NCBI GenBank assembly: GCA_004295045.1
Contig: SHND01000025.1
Span: forward strand, 1-64,000
Source: Chloroflexota bacterium
Lineage (GTDB): Bacteria; Chloroflexota; Anaerolineae; UBA4142; SHND01
DNA: 64,000 bases
Reading direction: 5' to 3'
Positions within the stretch are counted from its first letter, which is position 1; each line of letters starts with the position of its first letter. The notes under the pieces were generated by a model. The model saw only the letters and a list, made by a program, of their open reading frames with translations. It was not told the origin of the DNA and made no database searches. Both the position numbers and the translations under genes were made by a program. This document shows, piece after piece, positions 1-8,150 of the stretch.

Positions 1-39
1 TCCATTGTGCCTCCTGTGAGAAAGCACACTGTAGCAAAC

Positions 40-117
40 GCACACGATGTCCTGAGTATATTCGGTTGTTAAGATGCACACGATGTCGTGAGCACGCAAG
101 CGCACACGATGTCCTGA
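40..117. repeat. three copies of a 16-bp direct repeat
   Basis: The 16-mer GCACACGATGTCCTGA occurs at 40-55 and 102-117, with a one-mismatch copy at 76-91. The spacers are 20 and 10 nt. The copies lie directly upstream of the exchanger gene at 152 and could be operator-like sites, or the end of a longer repeat that starts outside the window. Confidence 0.6.
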
Positions 118-140
118 TTATTGAGAAATAACTTTTACCC

Positions 141-146
141 TATTAT
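141..146 (+). promoter_or_regulatory. -10 box of the exchanger gene, near-leaderless
   Basis: TATTAT ends 5 nt before the ATG at 152, and no Shine-Dalgarno sequence is visible. The -35 region (about 118-123) is weak. The spacing resembles the clearer leaderless promoters elsewhere in the window. Confidence 0.35.
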
Positions 147-151
147 CCATC

Positions 152-1246
152 ATGTTCCTGCGAATCTTGTTGTTTCTCATCCCGATTGCGATTCTCGCGC
201 AGTTTCTCGGGCTTCCCGCGCCAATCGTTTTTGTGCTGTCGTTTCTCGCACTGATTCCACTCGCGAGCATTCTCGGCGAAGCGACGGAAGAAATTGCCAC
301 ATACACAGGTCCCAAGATTGGGGGAATGCTCAATGCCACACTCGGCACATTGACCGAACTCATTATTTTCATCGCGCTGCTGCGTTCGGGACAGGTGGAT
401 GTGCTCAAGGCATCAATCATCGGCTCGATCTTGATGAGCTTGTTGTTGACAGTAGGCATTGCGCTTCTCGTCGGCGGACTGAAAAATGGGGTGCAGCGGT
501 TCGATTCAAAAAGCGTCAGCTTGGCAACAACGACAATGATTCTCGCGACGGTGGGGTTGATCGTGCCAACCTTGTTTACACTCGGCTTGGAATTTCAGTT
601 GGGTGTGACTCCGACGGCGGAATTTCAAAATCGGGAAATTGACGTACTCAGTCTGGTGTTGGCGCTGATCTTGTTTGTCGTGTATCTCTTGACGTTGGTG
701 TATCAATTGCGCGCGCCGGAAGGGCAAGGACTTGCGCAGGAACAGTCAATGGAAAACGATGCCGCACACGGGCGCTGGAGTTTGCGCCGCGCGCTGCTGG
801 TGCTGGCAGGGGCGACGGTTGTGATTGCCGTCGTCAGTGAAATTCTGAGCGGCGCGGTCGAGCCGTTCGGTGAAGCGTTGGGTCTCACTCCGCTGTTCAT
901 GGGCGTTGTCATTTTGCCGGTTGCGGGCGCAGTTTCGGAAATTATTGTGTGCGTTCGGCTCGCGCGCAGAAATCAAATTGACTTTGCTATCTCTATTCCC
1001 ATGACGGGCGCGATGCAAGTCCCATTGTTCGTTACGCCGCTCCTCGTATTCTTGAGTATTCTGGGTGGGCATCCGTTGACACTCTATTTCAATCCCGTCG
1101 AAGTCGTCGCGGTCGCAATCGCCGTCGCGCTCGCCGCGTACATTGCGATTGACGGCGTATCGAATTGGCTCGAGGGCGCGCAATTTCTCGCGCTCTGGGG
1201 GATGCTCGCACTGTGGTTTTATTTTCTTCGCCCGCTGTCAGGATAA
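152..1246 (+). CDS. Cax-type Ca2+/H+ (cation/proton) antiporter
   Basis: This is a 364-residue, highly hydrophobic protein with about ten or eleven membrane segments and two inverted alpha-repeats, as in the CaCA superfamily (Cax branch). Repeat 1 is canonical, with GEATEEIA followed by GGMLNATLGTLTELI (about residues 46-75). Repeat 2 keeps its acidic residue but diverges (GAVSEIIVCVRLARRNQIDFAISIPM, from about residue 261; the usual form is GNAAEH). The family exports Ca2+ from the cytoplasm in exchange for protons. The central loop (about residues 190-210) is charged and likely cytoplasmic. Its 3' end overlaps the convergent cytochrome gene by 28 bp. Ca2+ specificity is assumed from the family. 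Confidence 0.88.
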   Translation: MFLRILLFLIPIAILAQFLGLPAPIVFVLSFLALIPLASILGEATEEIATYTGPKIGGMLNATLGTLTELIIFIALLRSGQVDVLKASIIGSILMSLLLTVGIALLVGGLKNGVQRFDSKSVSLATTTMILATVGLIVPTLFTLGLEFQLGVTPTAEFQNREIDVLSLVLALILFVVYLLTLVYQLRAPEGQGLAQEQSMENDAAHGRWSLRRALLVLAGATVVIAVVSEILSGAVEPFGEALGLTPLFMGVVILPVAGAVSEIIVCVRLARRNQIDFAISIPMTGAMQVPLFVTPLLVFLSILGGHPLTLYFNPVEVVAVAIAVALAAYIAIDGVSNWLEGAQFLALWGMLALWFYFLRPLSG

Positions 1247-1905
1247 ATGCCTCGTTTCATGCGCCACACCAGCCAACTCCCTCCAAGTCCCATCAAGAGA
1301 AATCCGGCGGCGACCAATCCAAATATCCAATTCGGGATCGCCACTGCCTCTTGATGCAGCCGCACTGCGGACGCGTTCGCAGCATCTATGTGCGCGACAT
1401 TCACGCCGCGCTGTCGCAGCAAAAACGCGACGAGCTGCCAATACTCTTGATGTGAAAGCGACGCGGGCGCTTGATACGGCATTCGCGTGCTCATGAAATC
1501 AAACAGCGCCTGCGCGTTTTCATATTTCGCCAAGGTATTCGCGCCAATGAGCGCGGGCGCGAAATTTTTCGGAAAGGAAAATCCTTCGGGTGGAGGACGC
1601 GCGCCGTGACACGTCGAACGCGCACAATTTTGATGTTCCACGTCCCATTGTGCGCGCCACTCGGTAGTCAAACCTTGTCCCTTGTCGCCGTGACACGCCA
1701 TACAGCGATAGTAATAAATCACTGCGCCCGCGTCCGCTTGAGTTGTCCCGCGCGCGGGCGGCGTCATCCACGCGGGAAACATGTTGCCGCCGGGTAGTGG
1801 CGTGGGCAGCCGCGTTGGGCGCGGAGTTGGATTGTCCGCGAACGCAACGTGCGCGCAAAAAAGAAATGCCGCGCCGATGAAAAACAATATCATTCGACGC
1901 AGCAT
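1219..1905 (-). CDS. membrane-anchored monohaem cytochrome c
   Basis: The 228-residue protein has a signal peptide (residues 1-23, cleavage near AFA-DN), a Pro-rich stretch, one haem c motif CMACH (C68, C71, H72), and a Met (in RMPYQAP, about residue 140) before a typical terminal helix, which is a plausible distal ligand. A C-terminal membrane helix (about 193-215) anchors it, so the haem domain faces outward. It likely carries electrons in a respiratory chain, and its maturation would need the ccm genes at 8.5-20.6 kb. A second CH (in ARSTCHGA) is not a CxxCH motif. It lies 69 nt downstream of the permease gene, separated by a hairpin. The ATG has no clear ribosome binding site. Confidence 0.85.
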   Translation of the reverse strand: MLRRMILFFIGAAFLFCAHVAFADNPTPRPTRLPTPLPGGNMFPAWMTPPARGTTQADAGAVIYYYRCMACHGDKGQGLTTEWRAQWDVEHQNCARSTCHGARPPPEGFSFPKNFAPALIGANTLAKYENAQALFDFMSTRMPYQAPASLSHQEYWQLVAFLLRQRGVNVAHIDAANASAVRLHQEAVAIPNWIFGLVAAGFLLMGLGGSWLVWRMKRGIYPDSGRRK

Positions 1906-1917
1906 TTGGTTTTGAAA

Positions 1918-1971
1918 TTCAAAATTAGAAATTCAATGCTCGATCATGAATTCCCAATTTCTAATTTTGAA
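1918..1971. repeat. intergenic hairpin with 16-bp perfect arms
   Basis: Perfect inverted repeat with arms 1918-1933 and 1956-1971 (AATTTCTAATTTTGAA type), loop 22 nt. It fills the gap between the permease and cytochrome c genes. It is AT-rich and built from reiterated 7-8 nt words, like several other gaps in this window. It may end transcription or trim mRNA. Confidence 0.8.
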
Positions 1972-1974
1972 AGC

Positions 1975-2919
1975 TTACTTTGTCCCCCGCAAGCGCGGGT
2001 CCACGATGTCACGGATCGCGTCGCCGATCAGATTCCAGCCCAAGACAAACAACAAGAGGGCAACGCCGGGGAAAACGACAATATACCAGTACCGGCTCAG
2101 ATTCGTGATCCAATTGCGCGAGAGGGCGAGCATCTGTCCCCAATCGGCGTAACCCAACTCTGCGCCGAGTCCGAGAAAGCTCAACGCGGCAAAGGACAAC
2201 ACATACGTTCCGATTTCCAGTGACGCGACGACCATCACCGGAAAGATCGCGTTGGGTAGAATGTGTCGTACCAAGATGCGCCAATCGCGCACGCCGAGCG
2301 AATGTGCCGCGAGAACGTACTCGCGCTCTTTGGTAGAAAAAATATCGCCGCGAATGAGGCGCGCGTATCCCATCCATCCGAACGCGACGAGCGCGATGAT
2401 GCCGGTGTAGAGCCCGCGTCCGAGTTTTGGCTGAAGGACGGCGGCGAGTGTGAGCGCGGCGATCAAAAATGGAAACGCGAGAAAAATTTCGGTTACGCGC
2501 ATCAACACATCATCCACCCAGCCGCCAAAATATGCGGCGAGCGAACCGACCGTGAGTCCAATGACTAGCGCGATTGCGACAATCAACAGCCCCGCGAGAA
2601 ACGCCGTCCGCGTTCCCCAAACGACGCCGTAAAAAATATCATACTGCCCTTCTGTCGTGCCAAACGGATGCTCTGCGCTCGGCGGCTGCGGCTCGGCTTT
2701 GAAACCATCACGCGGGATAATGTACGGATCGCGCGCGCCTTCGGGCGTGGGCGCAATCACAGGCGCAAAGGCGGCGACAGCGACGAACGCGAGAACCAGA
2801 AAAATGCCGACAATCGAAAGTGGATTGCGCGTGATCTGCCGCAGCATTTTCGAGAGTTCGGAATTCTGGCGGACGACAGGACGCGCGGTAGGAGTGAGGG
2901 TGAGAGATTGTTGAGCCAT
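1975..2919 (-). CDS. oligopeptide/dipeptide ABC transporter permease, DppC/OppC type
   Basis: The 314-residue inner-membrane permease has an OppC-type N-terminal segment and first helix (about 22-53), five further membrane segments, and the cytoplasmic EAA loop (EYVLAAHSLGVRDWRILVRHILPN, about 200-223) that docks with the ATPase. It pairs with the DppB-type permease directly upstream and the binding protein beyond it. ATG at 2919 is preferred over an in-frame TTG at 2931 because the latter lies in the intergenic hairpin. No ATPase gene is present in the window, so the importer must use ATPases encoded elsewhere. Confidence 0.92.
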   Translation of the reverse strand: MAQQSLTLTPTARPVVRQNSELSKMLRQITRNPLSIVGIFLVLAFVAVAAFAPVIAPTPEGARDPYIIPRDGFKAEPQPPSAEHPFGTTEGQYDIFYGVVWGTRTAFLAGLLIVAIALVIGLTVGSLAAYFGGWVDDVLMRVTEIFLAFPFLIAALTLAAVLQPKLGRGLYTGIIALVAFGWMGYARLIRGDIFSTKEREYVLAAHSLGVRDWRILVRHILPNAIFPVMVVASLEIGTYVLSFAALSFLGLGAELGYADWGQMLALSRNWITNLSRYWYIVVFPGVALLLFVLGWNLIGDAIRDIVDPRLRGTK

Positions 2920-2935
2920 GAGAAAAGTCAAAAGT

Positions 2936-2986
2936 AAAAAGTTAAAAGCTAAAAATCCATTTTTGACTTTTAGCTTTTAACTTTTT
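2936..2986. repeat. intergenic hairpin with 19-bp perfect arms
   Basis: Arms 2936-2954 and 2968-2986 are perfectly complementary, made of the words AAAAAGTTAAAAGCTAAAA and its complement, with a 13-nt loop. It fills the gap between the two permease genes. It is unlike the GC-rich coding DNA around it and could act as an mRNA-stability or processing element. Confidence 0.85.
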
Positions 2987-2988
2987 GC

Positions 2989-4017
2989 TTACGATACGCG
3001 CACGCGCGGATCCAAAAAGCCGTACAACACATCCACGACCAGATTTGCCAGGACAAGTAGCGCGGCACTAAAGAGCGTAATCCCCAGCACCGAAATCACG
3101 TCGAGACGCAGCGCGGCGTTCGCGGCGAACCAGCCCATGCCGCGAAAGTTGTACACCGTTTCGGTAATGATGACGCCGTTCAACAATCCGATAAAGACCA
3201 AGCCGCCGAGTGTGGCGATGGGAATCAGGGCATTGCGTAACGCGTGGGAATTGACGACGACGCTCTCTTTCAGTCCTTTGGCGCGCGCCGTGCGAACGTA
3301 TTCTTGATTCAACACGTCGAGCATCGAAGTGCGCGTGACGCGTACAAAGATCGCCCAGTTTATGAATGCGAGCGTGAGGACGGGGAGAAAGAGATGCCGC
3401 AGCGCGTCGGCTGTAACATCGGCGCGCGCGTTGAGAATGCCGTCGAGAGTGTACATTCCGCTGTATTGATGAAAACTTGGGTCGTTGACCACGCGCGTCA
3501 TTTCGTCCGAGAGGCGTCCGGGTGGAAACCACTGCAGGTTCGCGTAAAAAATCATGAGCATCAACAGCGCGAATACAAAAGAGGGAAACGATGTCCCGAT
3601 CATCGAAAAAACGCGCGCGGAATGATCAATTGCTTTGTCGCGATGAACGGCAGCTTGCACGCCCAGAAACACGCCGCCGAGAATAATGGGCAAGATACTC
3701 AAGAGGGCGAGTTCGAGCGTTGCAGGAAAATAGTAAAGGATTGCTTCGGTTACGGGACGCTGCGCGGTGCGCGACCAACCCAGGTCGCCCCTCACCACTT
3801 TGCCTATCCAATCCGCGTACTGCTGATAAATCGGTTTGTCGAGTCCGTACTTTTGGATGACTTGTTTCACTGCGTTCGGATTCTTGGGAACATCTTTGAC
3901 GTACAACGCGGCGCGTTCAGCCGGATCGAGCAGCTGTAAAATTCCGAAAATGAGAATTGTGACGCCGAAAAGGATCAGAGGCAAAAACAAAAGGCGGCGG
4001 ATGATATAGCGCGTCAT
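2989..4017 (-). CDS. oligopeptide/dipeptide ABC transporter permease, DppB/OppB type
   Basis: The 342-residue permease begins with the typical MTRYIIRRLLFLPLILFGVTILIF first helix, followed by a long extracytoplasmic region, and carries the EAA-loop signature (YVRTARAKGLKESVVVNSHALRNALIP, about 247-273). It forms the translocation pore with the DppC-type partner. A GATASE-like or ATPase fusion is absent. It is separated from the binding-protein gene by 218 nt that hold a chain of hairpins, which suggests that expression of the binding protein and of the permeases is uncoupled by processing or attenuation. Confidence 0.92.
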   Translation of the reverse strand: MTRYIIRRLLFLPLILFGVTILIFGILQLLDPAERAALYVKDVPKNPNAVKQVIQKYGLDKPIYQQYADWIGKVVRGDLGWSRTAQRPVTEAILYYFPATLELALLSILPIILGGVFLGVQAAVHRDKAIDHSARVFSMIGTSFPSFVFALLMLMIFYANLQWFPPGRLSDEMTRVVNDPSFHQYSGMYTLDGILNARADVTADALRHLFLPVLTLAFINWAIFVRVTRTSMLDVLNQEYVRTARAKGLKESVVVNSHALRNALIPIATLGGLVFIGLLNGVIITETVYNFRGMGWFAANAALRLDVISVLGITLFSAALLVLANLVVDVLYGFLDPRVRVS

Positions 4018-4028
4018 GTTTTGTGAAA

Positions 4029-4055
4029 TAGAGACGTTACAAGGTAACGTCTCTA
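4029..4055. repeat. short perfect hairpin, GAGACGTTAC type
   Basis: Arms 4029-4040 and 4044-4055 (TAGAGACGTTAC and its complement) form a 12-bp stem with a 3-nt loop. I recall repeats of very similar wording being common in intergenic DNA of cyanobacteria and some Chloroflexota, so it is probably a dispersed repeat. Confidence 0.75.
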
Positions 4056-4079
4056 CATTGTGTAAGGTTTAGAGCTGGA

Positions 4080-4231
4080 CGAGGATTCTGGGCTCCACCA
4101 AAATCCTCGCCCGTGACAAACGCCGGAGCTAGCGTCAACCGCAGGGTCAGCAATCCCTCCAGCAGCGACTAGAGCTGCGTTTGTCATTTTGCTCACGAGA
4201 TTAGAGTACGACAAATTGAAAATTTGTCGTA
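4080..4231. repeat. chain of three inverted repeats after the binding-protein gene
   Basis: Three stems lie in series: 4080-4087 with 4102-4109 (8 bp), 4114-4123 with 4177-4186 (10 bp, extending imperfectly inward), and 4207-4217 with 4221-4231 (11 bp, 3-nt loop). The last begins 4 nt after the stop codon of the binding-protein gene on the minus strand. None has a T-run, so they look like mRNA-protecting or processing structures rather than simple terminators. Confidence 0.65.
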
Positions 4232-4235
4232 GGTG

Positions 4236-6305
4236 TTAATTGCAAGTTCCGTCCCAACCACCTTGCTTGATCACCCAATCTTTGCTCATGCCCACAGACC
4301 AGTAGCCCGCCATGAGTTGCAGCCACGGCGCAAAGGGACGATTCAACGTAATCGTCACCGTGTTGTTAGTGTCATCTGCTTTGACTGCATTCTGCACGCG
4401 TTCGCACGCGGCTTTCAAACCTTGCGCGGGAATGTCGTGAATGTCTTCCGGTGTTTCATTCATCCCCGCCTCTTGCGCGGCAAGGTCTTTGATGGATGGC
4501 ACGTCGAACAACGGCTGCATGAACAAATTCTGTGGACCATCGGTGCGGTCTTGCAAGAGTCCGCGTTGAAGTGAATATGCGATGTCGGATGCTTTCAATT
4601 CGCCGCCTTCGTGGAATTGTACGCCTTTGCGGATATTGAAGGTGTACGTTTTTCCGTCAGGCGAGATTTCCCACTTTTCAGCGAGCCACGGCACTACTTC
4701 GGTCACACTGTCCTTTTTGAACCACACCAGCGGATCGTAAATGTTTTGCAGTACGCCACCGCCGAATGCTTCATAACTCCAATTTGGATCAAGTGTTTCC
4801 GCATCCCCAAATGTTACATAATTGAACGTGTCAGGATTCTTGGCGTTCGGGGCTTTGGAATATTGATAGTACCAGCCCGAGTCCGACGAGTACGAGGGGT
4901 TGTAGTAAAAGCCCTCGACCCAATCTTGAAAATAGCGCCGCGTTAAACCTTGCGCGAGCCAAATGTGAATCGCGTTGTCGTAAGTGAATTTTTGAATCTC
5001 TTCGTACACTTTTTGGCGTTCAGCGGAATCTGTCGCGTTGACCGCTTTCGAGATCAGTTCGTCCATTTGCGGCTGTAGGTCTTTGGGAACGCCTGACCCG
5101 TACGTTCCATACGACGCGAGATAGGGGACGACCCAGTTGTGCGGATCGTGATAATCTTCGCCCCAACCAATCGTATAGACGGGAAGTTTTTGCGCGGTCC
5201 GTTCTTTGAGGAAGACGGGCCACGGCAGCGCAAACACTTCGACCTTAAATTTTGGATTCACTTGTTCGATGTTGCGCTTGATAATTTCCGCGATGATTTG
5301 ACGCGTTGTGTTCCCCGTGTTGTACGTGATTTGCATGTAGAATCCCGTGTCCCACAACGGTGTCCCATCTTCCGCTTTCAACGACGCGGCTTTGAATTCT
5401 TCCGCGCACTTGTCGAGGTCCAACGTATATTTTGGTCCATTCGGGTTGTAGCCGAGCATCGGGTTGATCACCGCGCCGTTGCGTTGTTCCGCTTCGCCTT
5501 GCCACACATCTTTGATGTAGGTGTCCCAATCGAAACAATAATTGAACGCTTTGCGAATGTGGACATCGTCAAAGAAATCGGCGGGGATGCCGTTTCCATC
5601 CAACGCGCCGCTGCCAATGTAGTTGTTGCCGCCTTCGGTGTTGATGTTCGCGTTGAGCAAAACATCGGTTGCGCTCGTTTGCGCGAGCCCGCGATAGCGT
5701 TTCAGATCGCCTTTACCGGTGAATGGTTTGCATTCGCCCGTGACGGCGTCACAATCTTTGGCGGAGACTTCATCCACTTGGGGCCAGAATTCAGGATTGA
5801 CCGTGACGTAATCCGCGTCTCCCGCTTGCAGTGCGGCGAATCGGGTGCCCCATTCGTCCACTTCTTTGATTACCACGCGCGGCAAACGCGCAATGCCGGA
5901 AGGTCCACCCGTCCAGGGAGGTTCTTTGAGCCAAAAATTCTCGTTCGCTATCAGTTCAAATCCTTCGCCCGGTTTCCAACTGCCGAGTTTGTAGGGACCC
6001 GTTCCGTTTGCTTTGTTAAAGAGCTCGCTTGCCTCCGCCGCAGGGTCGTGCCATTTGAGCCAATTCGGCGCGGCTTCGTTGGATGCGGCGGGCGCTTGAG
6101 TTGGTTGTGTCGAGGCAGCCGTCGGCTGTGACATGGCTGTCGGCGGGACGTCTGTAGCTTGCGGTGCATTGGTCGGTTGTGTTGCCGCTGTCGGCTGCGC
6201 GGCAGGCGCTTGAGTTGGTGCAGCTGCGGGCGCGGCGCCGCCGCACGCTGCGACGATTGCGACAAGTGTCAGCGACACGAGCGCAATGGAAAGATATTTC
6301 TTCAC
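4236..6305 (-). CDS. oligopeptide-binding lipoprotein (SBP family 5), apparently circularly permuted
   Basis: The 689-residue protein has a lipoprotein signal (lipobox ending at C21) and an Ala/Pro/Thr/Gln linker (about 22-80). The part that normally forms the C-terminal half of family 5 binding proteins comes first (about 81-485: NGTGPYKL, then FALPWPVFLKER, ending in GFYYNPSYSS and YYQYSKA). The part that is normally N-terminal comes last (about 490-689: TFGDAETLDPNW, then WEISPDGKTYTFNIRKGVQFHEG, ending GGWDGTCN). In ordinary family members the GGWDG region runs straight into the NWLKWHDPAAE region found here at residue 81. This is therefore a permutation, not a frameshift: the frame is open throughout. 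A strong ribosome binding site (AAAGGAGAAG) precedes the ATG. It feeds the two downstream permeases. Confidence 0.85.
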   Translation of the reverse strand: MKKYLSIALVSLTLVAIVAACGGAAPAAAPTQAPAAQPTAATQPTNAPQATDVPPTAMSQPTAASTQPTQAPAASNEAAPNWLKWHDPAAEASELFNKANGTGPYKLGSWKPGEGFELIANENFWLKEPPWTGGPSGIARLPRVVIKEVDEWGTRFAALQAGDADYVTVNPEFWPQVDEVSAKDCDAVTGECKPFTGKGDLKRYRGLAQTSATDVLLNANINTEGGNNYIGSGALDGNGIPADFFDDVHIRKAFNYCFDWDTYIKDVWQGEAEQRNGAVINPMLGYNPNGPKYTLDLDKCAEEFKAASLKAEDGTPLWDTGFYMQITYNTGNTTRQIIAEIIKRNIEQVNPKFKVEVFALPWPVFLKERTAQKLPVYTIGWGEDYHDPHNWVVPYLASYGTYGSGVPKDLQPQMDELISKAVNATDSAERQKVYEEIQKFTYDNAIHIWLAQGLTRRYFQDWVEGFYYNPSYSSDSGWYYQYSKAPNAKNPDTFNYVTFGDAETLDPNWSYEAFGGGVLQNIYDPLVWFKKDSVTEVVPWLAEKWEISPDGKTYTFNIRKGVQFHEGGELKASDIAYSLQRGLLQDRTDGPQNLFMQPLFDVPSIKDLAAQEAGMNETPEDIHDIPAQGLKAACERVQNAVKADDTNNTVTITLNRPFAPWLQLMAGYWSVGMSKDWVIKQGGWDGTCN

Positions 6306-6531
6306 GCTTCTTCTCCTTTAAGGAATGGTTGAGATGCTTGTACACAGCGCGATTGGGTGCTGTCTTCCTCCGTCAAGTTGAAAATTCGCAAAGAAAATGC
6401 AAAGCATAAGCGATGGAAAAGAATTGTATGGAATCGGGTGGAGCAATACCCGTATTACAACTATTCATACTTGAATGCGCGGCGAACGGATCCCCGCACA
6501 TGCTGAAACAACGCGGTTGCGAATGCAAAAA
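6306..6531. other. intergenic, no gene seen
   Basis: This 226-bp stretch lies between the binding-protein start and the anti-sigma terminator. It must hold the promoter of the importer operon, but I could not single out a convincing -35/-10 pair. No conserved structure is seen. Confidence 0.4.
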
Positions 6532-6559
6532 AAACATGACAGTTCAAACTGTCATGTTT
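6532..6559 (-). terminator. rho-independent terminator of the sigma/anti-sigma operon
   Basis: A perfect 13-bp stem (6532-6544 with 6547-6559, 2-nt apparent loop) is followed on the minus strand by eight T residues. It starts 2 nt after the anti-sigma stop codon. Confidence 0.9.
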
Positions 6560-6560
6560 C

Positions 6561-7538
6561 TTATTCGTATCGGATTGGTTGTTGTGGCTGAGGAACGTTG
6601 GGGGCGGCTTGCGGAAGTATTGGAAACCAATAATCGAATTCTTCAAATTCTTCATTTGAACTGGCTTGCCAGAACAAAACGCGATCATTGGAGGGCAAAG
6701 GGCTGGTAATAAATTGGCGTGTGATCCAAACCTTTTTCAAAATCGGCGGATTCTGTGCCGCAAGCTCTGCTGTCGCCGTTGTGCCTTCGGCTTTGTAATA
6801 GAGCAGATTGCGCGACGGCAGAAAAGAGATGACTGCAGAGCCATCCGCGTATGGCGTTAACGTCCCGACGCGTTGTGTTATGCCTGCGGTGGTTGCCCAT
6901 ACCACATATTCCTTGTCTGCCGCGAGTGGCTCTAATCCGTACGCGCGCACAACGAACATGCCGCGCGCGGCATCCATCGAAACGATCGCATATGCATCGG
7001 AATTCGGGCTCGCTGAAAGCATCAAAATATCTTTCGAGGGGACGGACGCGATTTGCGTTGCTTGCGACGCGCGCGTATTTGTTTGATGACGGAGCGATTC
7101 AACGTCCGCAAGAATTTGCTGCAGCTGTAGCTGCGTAATCAGCAGCGAAATAAACAAGATTGCGATGATGGCAGTCGCCGAGCCGAGCGCAACAAGCGAG
7201 TGACGCGGCTCGCTCAGCCACCGAAGCGCGCGCGCCGCGCGCGCGGGGCGCGCTTGAATCGGCAGAGCGCGCGGAGCGAAAAGCTGGTGCATAGCGTGCG
7301 CTTGAACTTCGGCGTGCGCCGCATTCATCACGTTTTGTTTGAGTGAGGCGGGCAGGTCGAGCGGCGCGAGCATTGCTAATGCTTCAGGCAGCGCGTGCGC
7401 GGCTTGTGCGTATTGCTGCGCGGTACGACGACACGCTTCACATTCTACCAGATGACGTTCGACGCGCACACGCGTTTCTTTATCGAGCGCATCGAGCGCA
7501 AGCGCTTCAAGGTGCGGTGTGATTTCAACACAATTCAT
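6561..7538 (-). CDS. anti-sigma factor, zinc-finger plus RskA-like domain
   Basis: The 325-residue single-pass membrane protein has a cytoplasmic N-terminal anti-sigma domain with the zinc-binding pattern H-x3-C-x2-C (HLVECEACRR, about 27-36). One membrane helix follows (about 115-140, LVALGSATAIIAILFISLLI), then an outward domain with the RskA-type sequence (MVVRAYGLEPLAADKEYVVWAT, here FVVRAYG onward). It should hold the adjacent ECF sigma factor inactive until a surface signal triggers its release. It lies 3 nt downstream of the sigma gene. The late residues are Pro/Gln-rich and probably unstructured. Confidence 0.9.
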   Translation of the reverse strand: MNCVEITPHLEALALDALDKETRVRVERHLVECEACRRTAQQYAQAAHALPEALAMLAPLDLPASLKQNVMNAAHAEVQAHAMHQLFAPRALPIQARPARAARALRWLSEPRHSLVALGSATAIIAILFISLLITQLQLQQILADVESLRHQTNTRASQATQIASVPSKDILMLSASPNSDAYAIVSMDAARGMFVVRAYGLEPLAADKEYVVWATTAGITQRVGTLTPYADGSAVISFLPSRNLLYYKAEGTTATAELAAQNPPILKKVWITRQFITSPLPSNDRVLFWQASSNEEFEEFDYWFPILPQAAPNVPQPQQPIRYE

Positions 7539-7541
7539 TCG

Positions 7542-8150
7542 TTACAACTCCACCTCTGTGAACGCCTCGGCAGCATCCCAATCCAAATCGAGCAGCGCGT
7601 GAGGCGAAAGCGCCGCGCGTAATTTTTGGAGACCCAGACGAATTCGTTTTTTTACGGTACCCAGCGGCACTTGAAGATAAAATGCAATTTCCGATTGACT
7701 CATTCCGCCGAAATAGGCGAGTACGATCACGCGGCGTTGCTCGGGCGGAATCCGCGTGAGCGCTTGTGCCAGCGCATCCCCACGTTGATTTTGCCAAACT
7801 TGTTCAAGGACATCTATTTGCGGATCAATCGCTTGAGAAAGGACCGCGTCAATCTCTTCGGCGGCGATGATGCGCGCGCGTTCACTGCGCGCGCGCAATT
7901 TATCCAACATTAGATTGCGCGCAATCGAGAGGAACCAGTGACTGAACGGACCGCGCGCGGGGTCGTAGAGTGACGCTTTGTGCCACAAACGGATGAAAAC
8001 TTCTTGCGTCGCTTCTTCGGCGTCGGCAATGCCGAGCATGTGTCCCGCCATAGCGTACACCTGCGCGGCAAAGCGGTCGTACACGAGCGCGAACGCGTTG
8101 CGGTCTTGCGCCGCGATGCGCGTCACAAGCAGTTCGTTACTCTCGTTATT
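7542..8150 (-). CDS. ECF-type RNA polymerase sigma factor (SigK/RpoE-like)
   Basis: The 202-residue protein (from the ATG at 8150) has region 2 (ALVYDRFAAQVYAMAGHML, then DAEEATQEVFIRLW) and region 4 (LTRIPPEQRRVIVLAYFGGMSQSEIAFYLQVPLGTVKKRIRLGLQKLR) with its helix-turn-helix, and lacks region 3, as in ECF sigma factors. The longer reading up to 8291 adds a 47-residue Arg/Asn-rich leader unlike the family, so the internal ATG is preferred. It is co-transcribed with its anti-sigma factor and lies divergent from the cytochrome maturation genes. Its target promoters cannot be read from this window. Confidence 0.92.
   Translation of the reverse strand, partial: NNESNELLVTRIAAQDRNAFALVYDRFAAQVYAMAGHMLGIADAEEATQEVFIRLWHKASLYDPARGPFSHWFLSIARNLMLDKLRARSERARIIAAEEIDAVLSQAIDPQIDVLEQVWQNQRGDALAQALTRIPPEQRRVIVLAYFGGMSQSEIAFYLQVPLGTVKKRIRLGLQKLRAALSPHALLDLDWDAAEAFTEVEL

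Noticed and set aside
40-117. Three direct repeats as a CRISPR remnant
   Set aside because: Repeats are 16 bp, spacers are 20 and 10 nt, copies differ, and no cas gene is present.
5139-6131. 330-codon plus-strand open frame antisense to the binding protein
   Set aside because: It mirrors a real gene with strong signals, has Arg/Phe/Val-biased composition and no family features.
4236-6305. Two separate binding-protein fragments joined by a frameshift or fusion of two genes
   Set aside because: The frame is open throughout with one signal peptide, and the two parts are complementary halves of a single domain family rather than two complete domains.
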